From the NCBI GenBank assembly GCA_017535925.1, contig JAFXTD010000041.1, positions 25,174 to 89,173 on the forward strand: a stretch of 64,000 bases of DNA. Direction: 5' to 3'. The translations under genes and the position numbers were made by a program. The DNA comes from Selenomonadaceae bacterium (GTDB taxonomy: Bacteria; Bacillota; Negativicutes; Selenomonadales; Selenomonadaceae). Positions 9,466 to 19,842 of this stretch are shown here, piece after piece (position 1 is the first letter of the stretch; each line of letters starts with the position of its first letter). Under the pieces are notes generated by a model that did not search any database, was not told where the DNA came from, and saw nothing but the letters and a program-made list of their open reading frames with translations.

Positions 9466-10022
9466 GCTGCTTCCGCCGTGATAATCCAAACGGGATTCAA
9501 CGCCCGCATCATGTCATACGAGCCGACACGTTCGAGACGATTTATCTGAACTTGAAAAGCCTCGCATTTCCAAGCATGACGTTTGAAATATTCCAAAGCT
9601 GCCGCCGCCGTTTGAAGAGTTATCGCGTTGACGACGACGCGCCCGCCGATTTTCAATTTCATGCCGAGAACGTCAAAAATTTTTTCGAGGTGACCGCCGC
9701 TGCCTCCGATTATCGCCGCGTCGAGTTCGGGCAAGTCCTCCAAGCCTTCGGGTGCCTCCGCTTGAATTATTTCCACGTTGTCGACGGAAAATTTTTCAAC
9801 GTTGCGTTTGATTAATTCGAAAGCTTCCGCCTTCCGCTCAATCGCAAAAATTTTTCCGTTTCGTGCAAGCCGAGCCGCCTCAATCGAAATCGAGCCCGTG
9901 CCCGCTCCGATATCTGCAACAATCGAATCAATTTTTATTTGCGCCTTCGCCAAAGTCAAAATCCGAATCTCTTGCTTTGTCATGGGAATTTTGCCGCGAA
10001 GAAATTCCTCGTCCGCAATCAT
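9453..10022 (-). CDS. cbiT: cobalt-precorrin-6B C15-methyltransferase (decarboxylating)
   Basis: 189 residues. CbiT methylates C-15 and decarboxylates the acetate at C-12 of the corrin intermediate. The class I methyltransferase fold is clear: VADIGAGTGSISIEAAR (SAM-binding glycine loop), FAIERKAEAFELIKRN, and AAIIGGSGGHLEKI. The N-terminal GKIPMTKQEIR is typical. ATG 10022 has GGAG nine bases upstream, and a -10 TATAAT (plus strand 10049-10054) lies in the leader. Its tail AAVSC comes from the repeat array that supplies the stop codon. No cbiE is fused or adjacent. Confidence 0.93.
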   Translation of the reverse strand: MIADEEFLRGKIPMTKQEIRILTLAKAQIKIDSIVADIGAGTGSISIEAARLARNGKIFAIERKAEAFELIKRNVEKFSVDNVEIIQAEAPEGLEDLPELDAAIIGGSGGHLEKIFDVLGMKLKIGGRVVVNAITLQTAAAALEYFKRHAWKCEAFQVQINRLERVGSYDMMRALNPVWIITAEAAVSC

Positions 10023-10096
10023 TTCATCACGCTCCGAAATTTTTTCACATTATATCACAACGAGCCGGAAAAATTTTGCAGTCGTCGACGAAAATT

Positions 10097-10130
10097 AAAA
10101 GCCCGCATCCGAATTCGGACACGAGCTTTA
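10097..10130 (-). terminator. Rho-independent terminator after the dehydratase activase gene
   Basis: On the minus strand, AAAGCTCG and CGGGCTTTT form the stem, enclosing a palindromic TCCGAATTCGGA, followed by a T run. It separates the activase gene from cbiT. Confidence 0.75.
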
Positions 10131-10152
10131 AAGTTTTCAAAGTCGAAACTTT

Positions 10153-10195
10153 CACTAACCACTAACAGCTAACAGCTAACAGCTAACCACTAAAC
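10153..10195. repeat. CACTAAC / TAACAGC heptamer array
   Basis: A 7-bp period array of CACTAAC, TAACAGC (three units) and CACTAAA. The stop codon (TAG, 10190-10192) of the dehydratase activase gene lies inside it. Confidence 0.8.
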
Positions 10196-13100
10196 CTGCG
10201 CGGGCAGAATTTTTTTTGCAATGGTCATCATGAGCTTGATTCGATTCAGCTGATTGACTTCAGACGAGCCGGCGTCACAGTCAATCGCAACGACATTCAC
10301 ATTATCAAAATTTTCTCTTAGCGCGTGCAAAGTTCCCTTGAGGATTATGTGATTCGGCAGGCAAGCGAACGGAGACAACCCAACAATATTTTTTACGCCG
10401 TGTTCAATCAATTCGACCATTTCGCCGCAGATAAGCCAGCCCTCGCCGTTAAGGTTGCCGTTGCTCAAAAATTTACTTGCAAGCCGCGCCGTCTCTTTAA
10501 TCGAATGAGGTGCTCTGAAGTGTTTGGAATCCTTCAGGGCATTTTTCATGGGGAGGCGGAAAAATTCTATGAAGTGAATAAAAATTTCGGCGAAAAATTT
10601 ATCCTTGCGTGTGCCGCCCAAAAGTTCGCGCTTGACAATCGCGTCGTGAGCGCAATACAAAAAGAAATCGACGAACGACGGCATGACAACTTCCGCGCCC
10701 TCGTCGGCAAGCACGCGCTCGATAAAGTTGTTCGCGACAGGATGATACTTAACCAAAATTTCTCCGACGATACCGACTTTGGGCTTGTTAAGATTTTCGT
10801 CAATCGGTATCGCGTCGAATTGGCGGACAATCTCTTTTATGTTGCGCCGATAGCTGAAATAATTTCCGTCAATCAAATCTGCTTTGGCAAGTGTCATCCA
10901 CTCTTCAAAAAGTTTATCGGTTTCGCCGCGTTTGAGTTCGTAGGGGCGCATGCGGTTGGAAACGTTTTGAAGTAAATCGCCGTAAACGGAGGCTTTAATC
11001 GCGTCGGTGAGGCAATCGCGGTTGAGTTCAAAGGCGTCCGTTTCTTCGGGCAAACCCCAGCACGCGAACACCGGCACTTGACCGAAGCCCGCGAACTTCA
11101 AAGCACGACGCAGGACGGAAATATAATTCGTGGCACGACAACCGCCGCAAGTTTGAAACAAAATTATCGACGTGTTATCGGGGTCGCAATCGCCGGACTT
11201 CAAAGCCGCAATCATTTGACCTGTAACGACAATCGCGGGATAACACATTTCGTTGTTGACGTAGCGCAAGCCCAAATCGATAGCCGCCTTGTCGGGCAGA
11301 GCGGGTATCAAAATTTTGTAGCCGTACTTCCGCAAAACCGTTTGAACCAATTCAAAATGAATCGGTGCCATTTGCGGCGCGAGGATTGTATGAGTTTTTT
11401 TGCAGTCGGCTGTGAAGTGAGGACGTTCGGGAAATTTTTTCGGTGAATAAGTGACGGGAACTTTTCTCTTCAACGCGGCGAGCAATGAACGCAATCTGAT
11501 TCGAGCCGCGCCCAAATTTGAGACCTCGTCAAGCTTAATCATCGTGTAAATTTTTCCGTGCGCCTCCAAAATTTCTTTGACCTGCTCAATCGTCAAAGCG
11601 TCAAGCCCGCAACCGAATGAACTAAGCTGAATCAAAGTGACGTTCGGATTTTGTGCGGCGAATTGCGCGGCGTGATAAAGTCTTGCGTGATAGCTCCACT
11701 GATTGACGACGGAAATTTTCGGCGCGTCAACTTTGACATGATAAACGCAGTCTTCGGAAAGAATCGGCAGGTTGTAAGACTGAATCATTTCGGCGATACC
11801 GTGATTGATTTCCGGGTCAACGTGATACGGTCTGCCGACGAGGAGAATTGCGTGTTCGCCGGTCTGCTCAAGGCGTTTCAAAACCTCGTCGCCGAAATTT
11901 TTTATGTCTTGTCGATAATGCTCAAGTTCAGCCGCCGCCTTGTCGACAGCAGAATTAATTTCTTTGGCGGAAATATTTTCGGAGGCAAATTCCTCGACGA
12001 GACGCTTTTTTAATTTCTTCATGTCGTGAACGGGCAGGAAAGGTTGCATGAACTTGACGCCGCGCTCTTTGAGGATGTCCATGTTGTTGCGAATGTTTTC
12101 GGGATAGCCGGCAACAATCGGGCAGTTATAAAAATTATCCGACCGCGTGTCGAAGTTGTAAGGTTCGCAAGGATAAAAAATTTTTTTCAAGCCGCGCTCA
12201 ATCAAATCCATAACGTGACCGTGAGCAAGCTTGGCGGGATAACACAGCGAATCACTCGGAATGGTCTCAAGCCCTTTGTAAAAAATTTGTGCGGAAGATT
12301 TTGAAGACAATTCGACGCGATAACCCAACTCCGTCAACAGCGTGTGCCAAAAAGGGTAGTCCTCGTAAATGTTTAAAACTCTCGGAATGCCGATTGAACC
12401 TCGCGGCGCATTTTCCAACGGCTGATAATCGAAAAGCCTCTTGTATTTGTAAGCGTAGGCGTTCGGGATTTCGGATTGAGTTTTGGGCTTGCCTCCGACG
12501 CCGCGTTCGCAGCGATTGCCCGTGAAATATTTTCCGCCGTCAGGAAATTTCTGCATGGTTATCAAACAATTATTGCCGCAACGCCCGCAACGATATGACT
12601 TCGTGACGACAGAAAAATTTTCCAACTCGTCAGCCGTCAAAAGTTTTGTCTCGCCCGAAAAATTTTCTTTGGCAAGAATCGCCGCGCCGTATGCACCCAT
12701 CAAGCCTGCAATGTCCGGGCGAATAACCTCGCGGTGAAGAATTTCCTCAATCGAACGGAGGACGGCATCGTTGTAAAAAGTTCCGCCCTGCACGACGATA
12801 TTCTCGCCGAGGTCTTCGACGTTCTTGAGTTGCATGACTTTGAAAAGCGCGTTTTTAATGACACTCAACGCAATGCCCGCCGAAATGTCGTTGACGGAGG
12901 CACCTTCCTTTTGCGCCTGCTTAACTTTGGAATTCATGAAAACGGTACAGCGTGTTCCCAAATCGACGGGAGCCTCTGAAGTCAAAGCTTTTTTTGCGAA
13001 GTCGCCGACCGTCATGTTGAGACCTTGCGCGAAATTTTGAATGAAACTTCCGCAACCCGCACTGCAAGCCTCGTTGAGCGTGATGTTTCCAATCGTGCCG

Positions 13101-14383
13101 TCCTTGACGAAGAAACATTTCATATCCTGCCCGCCGATGTCCAAGACGAAAGAAACTTCGGGACAAAATTCCTGCGCGGCGGTCAAATGGGCAAAAGTTT
13201 CGACTTCGGAGCCGTCAGCGTGAAGAGCCGCTTTGACAATCGCCTCGCCGTAGCCGGTGGTGAACACGCCCGAAATTTTTGCAGTCGGAGGAATTTTTTC
13301 ATAGAGGTTGCGAATTTGTTTGACGACGATTTTCAACGGCGCGCCTTCGTTCGAGCCGTAATCGGTGTAAAGAATTTCTTTGTTCTCACCAATCGCGCAA
13401 ATTTTTGTTGTCGTCGAGCCGGCATCAATCCCGACAAAAATTTTTCCGTGATAAGTTTGCAAGTCGCCGCGCCTGACTTTATTTTTGTCGTGACGGGCGC
13501 GAAAAGTTTTCAAGTCCGCCGCGTCTTTGAACAAAATAAAATCTGCCTTGCGCGTTTCGTTTTGAGCTGCCTCTTGAGATTTTCTGATTGAGTCTTCAAG
13601 CTGATTGATTGAAAAATCTTTTGCCTCGTCGGAGAGAGCCGCACCCGTTGCCACAAAAAAATTTCCGTCGGGAGTTTCGACAACTTCCTCTTGAGAAAGT
13701 CCGAGCGTCTCGACGAAACGTTTCTTGAGTTCGGGCAGAAAGTGCAAAGGCCCTCCGAGAAATGCGACGTTGCCTTTAATCGGACGACCTTGCGCGAGGT
13801 TGCCGATTGTCTGATTGACGACCGCTTGGAAAATCGACAGGGCGATGTCAGCTTTCTTCGCGCCGTCATTCATGAGGGCTTGAATATCTGTTTTCGCAAA
13901 GACGCCGCAACGTGAGGCAATCGTGTAAATTTGCTTGCCCTTTTCCGCCAAAGCATTCAAGCCCGGCGCGTCAGTGGACAGCAAGCTTGCCATGTGGTCG
14001 ATAAAAGAACCGGTGCCGCCCGCGCAGACGCCGTTCATTCGGACTTCGGGCGCGTTGCCGAGATAAATAATCTTTGCGTCCTCGCCGCCGAGTTCAACGA
14101 CGGTATTTGTCTGCGGAATAAATTTTTCGACAGCCGTTTGACAGGCAATGACCTCTTGCACGAAGGGCAACGAAATTTTTTTTGCAATGCCCATGCCTGC
14201 CGAGCCTGCCAACGCGATTTTAAAAGTTTTTTCGCCGATGATATTTTTCAGCGACGTTAAAGAATTCGTAAGCGCGGAACCGATTTCAGAAAAGTGCCGC
14301 GCATAATTTTTAAAGATAAGCCGTTCCTCGTCCATGACGACCAGCTTTATCGTCGTGGAGCCGATGTCAATTCCGACTTTCAT
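10190..14383 (-). CDS. 2-hydroxyacyl-CoA dehydratase activase/component fusion (BcrAD/BadFG, DUF2229)
   Basis: 1397 residues, the usual length of this fused family. Two BadF/ASKHA ATPase domains are in tandem: the first starts KVGIDIGSTTIKLVVMDEE with the cluster cysteine in CAGGTGSFIDHM; the second starts VGIDAGSTTTKICAIG near residue 320 with ACSAGCGSFIQ. Then come a Cys cluster (CGRCGNNC) and DUF2229/HgdB-like regions with many conserved cysteines (CEPYNFD, CYPAIVV, CGGCRATNY). These proteins couple ATP hydrolysis to low-potential electron transfer through Fe-S clusters. Whether this one activates a dehydratase or acts alone is not shown; no separate HgdA/HgdB genes are nearby. It is monocistronic, with its own promoter and terminator. 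Confidence 0.88.
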   Translation of the reverse strand: MKVGIDIGSTTIKLVVMDEERLIFKNYARHFSEIGSALTNSLTSLKNIIGEKTFKIALAGSAGMGIAKKISLPFVQEVIACQTAVEKFIPQTNTVVELGGEDAKIIYLGNAPEVRMNGVCAGGTGSFIDHMASLLSTDAPGLNALAEKGKQIYTIASRCGVFAKTDIQALMNDGAKKADIALSIFQAVVNQTIGNLAQGRPIKGNVAFLGGPLHFLPELKKRFVETLGLSQEEVVETPDGNFFVATGAALSDEAKDFSINQLEDSIRKSQEAAQNETRKADFILFKDAADLKTFRARHDKNKVRRGDLQTYHGKIFVGIDAGSTTTKICAIGENKEILYTDYGSNEGAPLKIVVKQIRNLYEKIPPTAKISGVFTTGYGEAIVKAALHADGSEVETFAHLTAAQEFCPEVSFVLDIGGQDMKCFFVKDGTIGNITLNEACSAGCGSFIQNFAQGLNMTVGDFAKKALTSEAPVDLGTRCTVFMNSKVKQAQKEGASVNDISAGIALSVIKNALFKVMQLKNVEDLGENIVVQGGTFYNDAVLRSIEEILHREVIRPDIAGLMGAYGAAILAKENFSGETKLLTADELENFSVVTKSYRCGRCGNNCLITMQKFPDGGKYFTGNRCERGVGGKPKTQSEIPNAYAYKYKRLFDYQPLENAPRGSIGIPRVLNIYEDYPFWHTLLTELGYRVELSSKSSAQIFYKGLETIPSDSLCYPAKLAHGHVMDLIERGLKKIFYPCEPYNFDTRSDNFYNCPIVAGYPENIRNNMDILKERGVKFMQPFLPVHDMKKLKKRLVEEFASENISAKEINSAVDKAAAELEHYRQDIKNFGDEVLKRLEQTGEHAILLVGRPYHVDPEINHGIAEMIQSYNLPILSEDCVYHVKVDAPKISVVNQWSYHARLYHAAQFAAQNPNVTLIQLSSFGCGLDALTIEQVKEILEAHGKIYTMIKLDEVSNLGAARIRLRSLLAALKRKVPVTYSPKKFPERPHFTADCKKTHTILAPQMAPIHFELVQTVLRKYGYKILIPALPDKAAIDLGLRYVNNEMCYPAIVVTGQMIAALKSGDCDPDNTSIILFQTCGGCRATNYISVLRRALKFAGFGQVPVFACWGLPEETDAFELNRDCLTDAIKASVYGDLLQNVSNRMRPYELKRGETDKLFEEWMTLAKADLIDGNYFSYRRNIKEIVRQFDAIPIDENLNKPKVGIVGEILVKYHPVANNFIERVLADEGAEVVMPSFVDFFLYCAHDAIVKRELLGGTRKDKFFAEIFIHFIEFFRLPMKNALKDSKHFRAPHSIKETARLASKFLSNGNLNGEGWLICGEMVELIEHGVKNIVGLSPFACLPNHIILKGTLHALRENFDNVNVVAIDCDAGSSEVNQLNRIKLMMTIAKKILPAQV

Positions 14384-14407
14384 AAAAAAATCACCTCGCC
14401 GCCTGTA

Positions 14408-14436
14408 ATTTTATAATTCAAGCGTCAAGGTGTCAA
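14408..14436 (-). promoter_or_regulatory. sigma-70 promoter of the dehydratase activase gene
   Basis: Minus strand: TTGACA (14431-14436), 17-bp spacer, TAAAAT (14408-14413), 24 bases before the start codon. Confidence 0.75.
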
Positions 14437-14456
14437 CGTAAAAAGATTTTTATTGC

Positions 14457-16608
14457 TCAATCAATCCAACTTGCTCTGGTTGCGGTGAAAAACATATCGG
14501 GCGAAGGCTCTTTGGTCAAGTAGCCGTCCAGATACGTGTAAACTTTTCGCTTAAGTTCGGGGATGTTGAAGGAGTTGTAAAAGGATTCGGCGGAGAGATT
14601 GAAAGCTTCCCTCTCATAAACATTTTCTTCCGATTTGATTCTGTAAGGATGACCGTCAACGATTTTTTCCCAATCTGCATCCAGCGGCAGATAAGGATTT
14701 TGCTTATAACTGCCGGCGGGCAAATCCTTTGTTTGAATGTTACCGTTCCTGTCGACAATTATCGGATTTTTTCCGTCGTCGACAAGCTGATAATAATCGG
14801 TGCCGACCTCGTCGATATATTTTTCTTCGTTGTCGCATGTCACCTTGCGAAAAATTTTAACAACATTGGTTGAGGGCGTCGTCGTTGCTCCTTTCAACGG
14901 CTCTTGCTCAAGCCACTTCCTGTCAATCGTATATTGCACGCCGTCGATTGTGAACGAGAGATTGTTTGCGTCATTTGTGTTGCCCTTTTTGTAATTCGTG
15001 ACGGTCGGGGGAATGACGACAAGATTTCCGTTTGAGTCGGTGCCGATTTTATAACCGCTGCCGTAAGTTGCCTCAAGCTCACTTTTGGTTTTGGCGTCTT
15101 CCCGGTTTAAATAAAGAGTATCGTCGTAAGAATCGGTGACTTCTGTATAACCTGCCTCGTTGTTTGTGAAATCTTCCGCCGTCTTTGCCGCCAAAAATTC
15201 TTTCGCAACGATAAAGCCGTTCCAAGTGTGATTGTTGCCGTTTATGATGGCGGGGCTGTTCGGCGCGAAGATAATCCCGTTAAAGTCGGCATTGAGATTG
15301 ACGACGACCGGTTGAGACTTGCGAATCTGATTGCCGTCCTCGTCGACAGCATAATCGATATTTTCGGGACCGTCATAGAAAATAACCAACGGGCGATATT
15401 GACCTGTTAGATATTTTTCTGTGTTGGATTTATTTATGTTTAAAGTTATCTGCCTCACGGAATTATAAACTTCGTGGGTCGACTTGCCGATGTAAGTCAA
15501 GTCTTGTATCGGGTCGCTTTCGATTCTAATCCACAGCGGGTCGGTCTCTCCGCTTTTCAAATAGCTGTTACGTGTATTATACGGCGCGAGCGAAGTCGGC
15601 GGTGAAAAGGACGCGCTTATTTTGTGCAAGGTTTGCTCCCCAGCCGTCAGTGAAGTTATAAGCCATAGTCTTTCGGCTCTGATTTTCATTGCGCAATGTG
15701 GGCGCATAACCTATATCCCAGTCCGAGCCCATCTGCAACCAAACTTCCGCCCGAAAGTCTATGTTGAGCGAATCTTTATTGTTGCTGCCGTTGACGGTGA
15801 CTTTTTCCGTCCGATAGGTATTGCCCTGCGTGTAGTGAACTTTGCTGTCTTGAACCTGTTGCCAGTTGCCGCTGTAAACTTCATTCCTGTTTTTGTAGTA
15901 GTTTTGATATTCCCAGTTGCCGATAACTTCCTTGCTTTCCAAACGGTGAACGCTCGACAAGAGGTCTGTGTCGTGAGGTCTCAACAGGACAACGGCTCTG
16001 ACGGGCGCGTTCATGTCGTCGAACCAGCCGGGCATGAAGAAATGCCGAATCTTTTCGTTAAGCTCGACGGTGTAATACATCGGCGTGATAATGTCGCTGC
16101 GCACGTCGAAAACTTTTGCATACAAGCTGACGGTGCCTTTAACTTCTTTGTCCTTGTCTTTAACGGAAATGCTCCAGCCGTCGACAGCAGTCAAATTATT
16201 TTTCTCGCCGGAGGTGCTGTCGGGTTTGTTGTAATCCGCAAGATTTTTCCGCGTATAATTTTCTGCCACAACACGACTGCTGATAAAAGCCTCGCTGTTG
16301 AAGCCCGACAACTTTTCCTCATATATTCTAAGCTGTCCGAAATTGTAGGTGGAAATTTTTGTGTAATCGAGGATGTCGCCCGGCAAGCTGTTTGTCGTCA
16401 ATCCGTTGGTGAAATAAATGTTGTTGGAAGCGTCCACGATAACTTTTGCTCCCGCAAGAGCCGCCGCGTCCGCCGCGTTTTGAAGGCGCGATACGTTCAG
16501 ATAGTACCAACCCAAATCGAGCCCGACGCCCGCGAAAAGAAACAACAATGGAATCAGCAAAGCATAGAGTACTAAAACTTGACCGCGTTGCTTAAAATGT
16601 TTAAACGT
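14457..16608 (-). pseudogene. TadG-like secreted protein, broken paralogue of the next gene
   Basis: Two reading frames together match the intact protein at 16861-19761. The first (to 15577) holds the TadE/TadG-type membrane segment LIPLLFLFAGVGLDLGWYYL and LQNAADAAALAGA; the second (from ~15640 to 14457) holds DPLWIRIESDP, IFAPNSPAIINGN, GFIVAKEF and ends FFTATRASWID, like the paralogue's FFTTRRANWID. The frames meet near 15615-15645, where a +1 shift is needed. The codon aligned with the paralogue's ATG is ACG (16606-16608), although a perfect AAGGAG precedes it by nine bases. With a lost start and a frameshift, this is most simply a pseudogene; the rest is well preserved, so decay is recent. 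Confidence 0.8.
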
Positions 16609-16802
16609 GATAAATCGCTCCTTTCATTGAAGTTGAGCTGATAGCTTATAGGATTTTCTGACAGCTGATTCGGAAAGCGATTATACTACAAAAAAACAAA
16701 AATGCACGTTAAAGTTTCATAAAATTAACAGAGTGGTTACAAGTGTTTTGTTATATCTGCCGAGCCGCTTGCCGAGAGAAGAGCTGTTATCCGCACCTTG
16801 AC

Positions 16803-16856
16803 GCAAAAAAAAATCGCTCCCGTGTCATACGAGAGCGAAAAATTTTTTTCGAGAAA
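16803..16856 (-). terminator. Terminator of the TadG-like gene
   Basis: Stem TCGCTC/GAGCGA plus inner CGT/ACG, flanked by A and T runs on both sides, placed just after the stop codon. It could act in both directions. The rest of 16609-16802 shows no gene; it contains a TATAAT-like -10 (plus strand 16680-16685) facing the pseudogene. Confidence 0.7.
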
Positions 16857-16860
16857 GAAA

Positions 16861-19761
16861 TCAATCAATCCAATTTGCGCGGCGCGTCGTGAAGAACATA
16901 TCCTCCACGTTCCAATCGCTACCGGTCTTTTCGGATGTCTGATTCAGCTCGTCCACGTTCAAGTACTCATAATTTTCTCGGTGCAATTCGGGAATTTGGA
17001 AGTAGCTGTAGCAAGAATCCTTGTTGAGATTGAACGCCTCCTTCTTCTTGTAGCGGACTTCGTATTCGGGAATTCGGTAGTCCTTATTTTTTTCCCATGT
17101 CTTTGGGTCATTTATCTTTTTGTTCCAGCCTCTGTCGTCGGGTTGAAATTTGTAAGAATTGGTTATTTGTTCGGTAGAACCTTCGTCCAGAGGTTTTGTT
17201 TGAACGTTGCCCTTGTTGTCCATAACCAGATGAATTACGTTTTGATCGCTGCCTTCGATAGGATCCTTACTGTTGGTTGGATAGTCGTAGTAGGTGTAAT
17301 ATGTCTCGTTCTCATTGAAATAAGCATCGTTTCCAACCTTCTTGTAAGTGACGGTAACGTCAGGATTTTCGTTGTATGTGTCGACCTCAGTCTTTTCGCC
17401 CAGAGAAATGAAATACTTCATGCCGCTATCGTCGGTCTTGGTGATTTGATAGGGGTCGGCGTTGCTGTCGTAGTATTTATGAGCTTTGGTCATTGTCGTG
17501 CTGACGCATCTCCACTTATCCAATCCTTCTTTATCGACTATATAGTCTTCCATACCAGCTACTATTTTCTTCTTACCGTCATAAACATTGTGAGTATCGT
17601 CCGCCAAAGTAACGCCGTTTGAACCATAACCGCTGACTGCTGGTGGTTTTTTCAAATCACAAACGGGAATGTAAGGATAACAAGCTTTGCCGCCTTGCTC
17701 TCTGAAAAGTCTGACGTAAGGCACGTTTTCTTTGGCGATGTACTTGGTCTCACCGGTATCGACGCGAACAACCGGAACGTATTCGGCTTTAAGAAAAGTA
17801 TCTTTGGCGTTGCTGTATTGTTTATTGAGGTCTTCGTCCATGAGGTCAGCTTCGACTACGTGATAAATTTGATGATTATTTTCGGCGTTGAAGGCGTCAT
17901 ATGTAGGGAATTGAATTTGAACGATGTCATTGTCGGTGACGGCGCGATATTTCTTTAGGTCTGCGTCGTAGATTTCGCGATATTTCTTGAGAGCAGCGAC
18001 GTAATTATTATCGTTGTAGCCGCTTATTCCCTTGACGTATTGAGCCTCAACTATGAAATGTTTGGGCAACTTCTTATACTTGCTGAAGGAAATATTGCCC
18101 TCGGTGTCGATTGTTTTTTTATAATCTGCTGTGGGATATTCGTTATCCAACTCGGAGGCGGTGACGGATTTTACCAAGATAGGCTTACCGTTTTCGTCTT
18201 GATATTCGCTGTAGCCGTTATTCGTGTAATCCTCCTTAGTCGCAAGCTGAACGAATTCCTTCGCGATAACAAAACCCGTGAGCTTTTTTTCGTTGCCCAA
18301 TATCACAACAGGGCTGTTCGGCGCGTATAAAATCCCGTTCCAATCGGCATTGAGATTCAAAATAACCGGTTGAGATTTTCTGACGGTGTTGCTTTCGTCG
18401 TAGACTTCGGGACCTTTGTAGAAAATGAAGAACGGACGATATTTATAAGCCTTACCGCCCTCAATGTCGTAGCCGTCAAAGTCTCCGCTCGCCGAATTGT
18501 AAGCTTGGGTTGTGTCGCCGGTGTTGGTTTTGTCTATGCTGATAATCATCTGGTGAACGCTGTCCCAACCGGTACTGTTGCCTACGTAAGGAGCTTTGGT
18601 GCCTGACCACCACGGGTCGCTTTCAATGCGCACCCACAAAGGGTCTGGCGTCAAATCGTTGGAAGTATCTTCGTCCATGAGGTTGCGATTTTTCCAAGCG
18701 TCTCGGAAGTTAATCAAGCCCTGTATGCGCAAATCGTAGCCGTGAGTCGCGTCCCAGCCGTCCATTGCATTCGTTACATAGGATATTTTTTTGTCTGTCG
18801 CGGCTCCCAAATCCCAGTCGAATAAAAATTGCGTTTGAATGTCTTGGTTGAAGTCAATGTTCAGCGAATCGACTCCGCCATATTGATCATATTCTCCGTA
18901 ATAAACTTGCTGTCCGTTTCTTTTGCTTGCAGAGGTTTTTTGTCCGCTGCTGTGATTGTTTGTGCCCTTGAAGCCGTTGTTGCTGCCGTCGCCCATTTGA
19001 ACTTCAACGTTGACGGTCTCCGTGCGGAAATATTCGCCGGCAACATAGGAAACGGCTTTTTTACCGTTCACGGTCTGCCGATAGTGATTCCAATTAATCG
19101 CGGCGTCGTGATATTGGTCTTGATATTGCCAGTTCGCTATAACGTTGTTATCCTCAAGGTCTTTTATGACGGTGATTAAATCAACGTCGTGCGGGCGAAG
19201 CATCACATAAGCCTTGACAATCGCATTCATTGGTTCGAAGTTCCGCAGGAACAGATGAGTAACCTTTTCCTCCAAAGTGACGCTGTAATAGCGGATACCT
19301 TTTTCTTCCCACTGCGCGTCAGCAATTTTAGCGTAAAGAGCCGCCGTCAACGTAACTTCATGATTATCTTTGTTGGAAGAGGTATTCCAGTCGTCGAATA
19401 TCTTCGCGGAATCACCCGCGACGATATGTCCGAGATTTTTTCCGCTGTAACGCTTGGCTTCCGCCTCGCCGTCCGCCATGTTCAGCTTTTTAACTTCGTT
19501 GTTAAATTTTACTTTGTCATATTCCATTATGTCGGAAGGTGGCTGGGTTAAAACTTTTACAAAGTAATTACTGAATTCATCTTGCTCGACGAGTTTGTAA
19601 GCTCCCGCAATAACCGCCGCATCTGCCGCATTTTGAAGGCGCGACACGTTCAAATAATACCAGCCCAAATCGATTCCGACACCCGCGAACAAAAACAACA
19701 ACGGTATCATCAAGGCATAGAACACCAAGACTTGCCCACGCCGCTTAAAACGCTTGAACAT
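16861..19761 (-). CDS. TadG-like secreted / pilus-associated giant protein
   Basis: 966 residues. After a basic start (MFKRFKRRGQVLVFY) comes one membrane helix and the TadE/TadG-like motif DLGWYYLNVSRLQNAADAA, as in Flp pilus assembly minor pilins. The long exported part is rich in Tyr, Asn, Asp and Lys and contains NLNADWNGILYAPNSPVVIL, like pilus-associated adhesins. ATG 19761 has AAGGAG eight bases upstream; an ATG 18 bases earlier overlaps that site and is not chosen. No tad ATPase, platform or secretin gene is in the window. The next gene downstream is its broken paralogue. An adhesin or pilus-tip role is inference. Confidence 0.72.
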   Translation of the reverse strand: MFKRFKRRGQVLVFYALMIPLLFLFAGVGIDLGWYYLNVSRLQNAADAAVIAGAYKLVEQDEFSNYFVKVLTQPPSDIMEYDKVKFNNEVKKLNMADGEAEAKRYSGKNLGHIVAGDSAKIFDDWNTSSNKDNHEVTLTAALYAKIADAQWEEKGIRYYSVTLEEKVTHLFLRNFEPMNAIVKAYVMLRPHDVDLITVIKDLEDNNVIANWQYQDQYHDAAINWNHYRQTVNGKKAVSYVAGEYFRTETVNVEVQMGDGSNNGFKGTNNHSSGQKTSASKRNGQQVYYGEYDQYGGVDSLNIDFNQDIQTQFLFDWDLGAATDKKISYVTNAMDGWDATHGYDLRIQGLINFRDAWKNRNLMDEDTSNDLTPDPLWVRIESDPWWSGTKAPYVGNSTGWDSVHQMIISIDKTNTGDTTQAYNSASGDFDGYDIEGGKAYKYRPFFIFYKGPEVYDESNTVRKSQPVILNLNADWNGILYAPNSPVVILGNEKKLTGFVIAKEFVQLATKEDYTNNGYSEYQDENGKPILVKSVTASELDNEYPTADYKKTIDTEGNISFSKYKKLPKHFIVEAQYVKGISGYNDNNYVAALKKYREIYDADLKKYRAVTDNDIVQIQFPTYDAFNAENNHQIYHVVEADLMDEDLNKQYSNAKDTFLKAEYVPVVRVDTGETKYIAKENVPYVRLFREQGGKACYPYIPVCDLKKPPAVSGYGSNGVTLADDTHNVYDGKKKIVAGMEDYIVDKEGLDKWRCVSTTMTKAHKYYDSNADPYQITKTDDSGMKYFISLGEKTEVDTYNENPDVTVTYKKVGNDAYFNENETYYTYYDYPTNSKDPIEGSDQNVIHLVMDNKGNVQTKPLDEGSTEQITNSYKFQPDDRGWNKKINDPKTWEKNKDYRIPEYEVRYKKKEAFNLNKDSCYSYFQIPELHRENYEYLNVDELNQTSEKTGSDWNVEDMFFTTRRANWID

Positions 19762-19794
19762 GTCAATCGCTCCTTTCATTAATGCTTCGAGTTA

Positions 19795-19823
19795 ATTCTA
19801 TATTTCAATCTGCACGGCGTCAA
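19795..19823 (-). promoter_or_regulatory. sigma-70 promoter of the TadG-like gene
   Basis: Minus strand: TTGACG (19818-19823), 17-bp spacer, TAGAAT (19795-19800). Confidence 0.65.
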
Positions 19824-19842
19824 CAAAAATATTTCCGACCAA

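Noticed and set aside
10023..10190. Cobalamin riboswitch before cbiT
   Set aside because: The leader is too short and has no B12-box; it holds only a terminator for the upstream gene, a -10 box and repeats.
15577..16608. Programmed frameshift in the first TadG-like copy
   Set aside because: A start-codon loss accompanies it and no slippery heptamer with a following structure is evident, so mutation is simpler.
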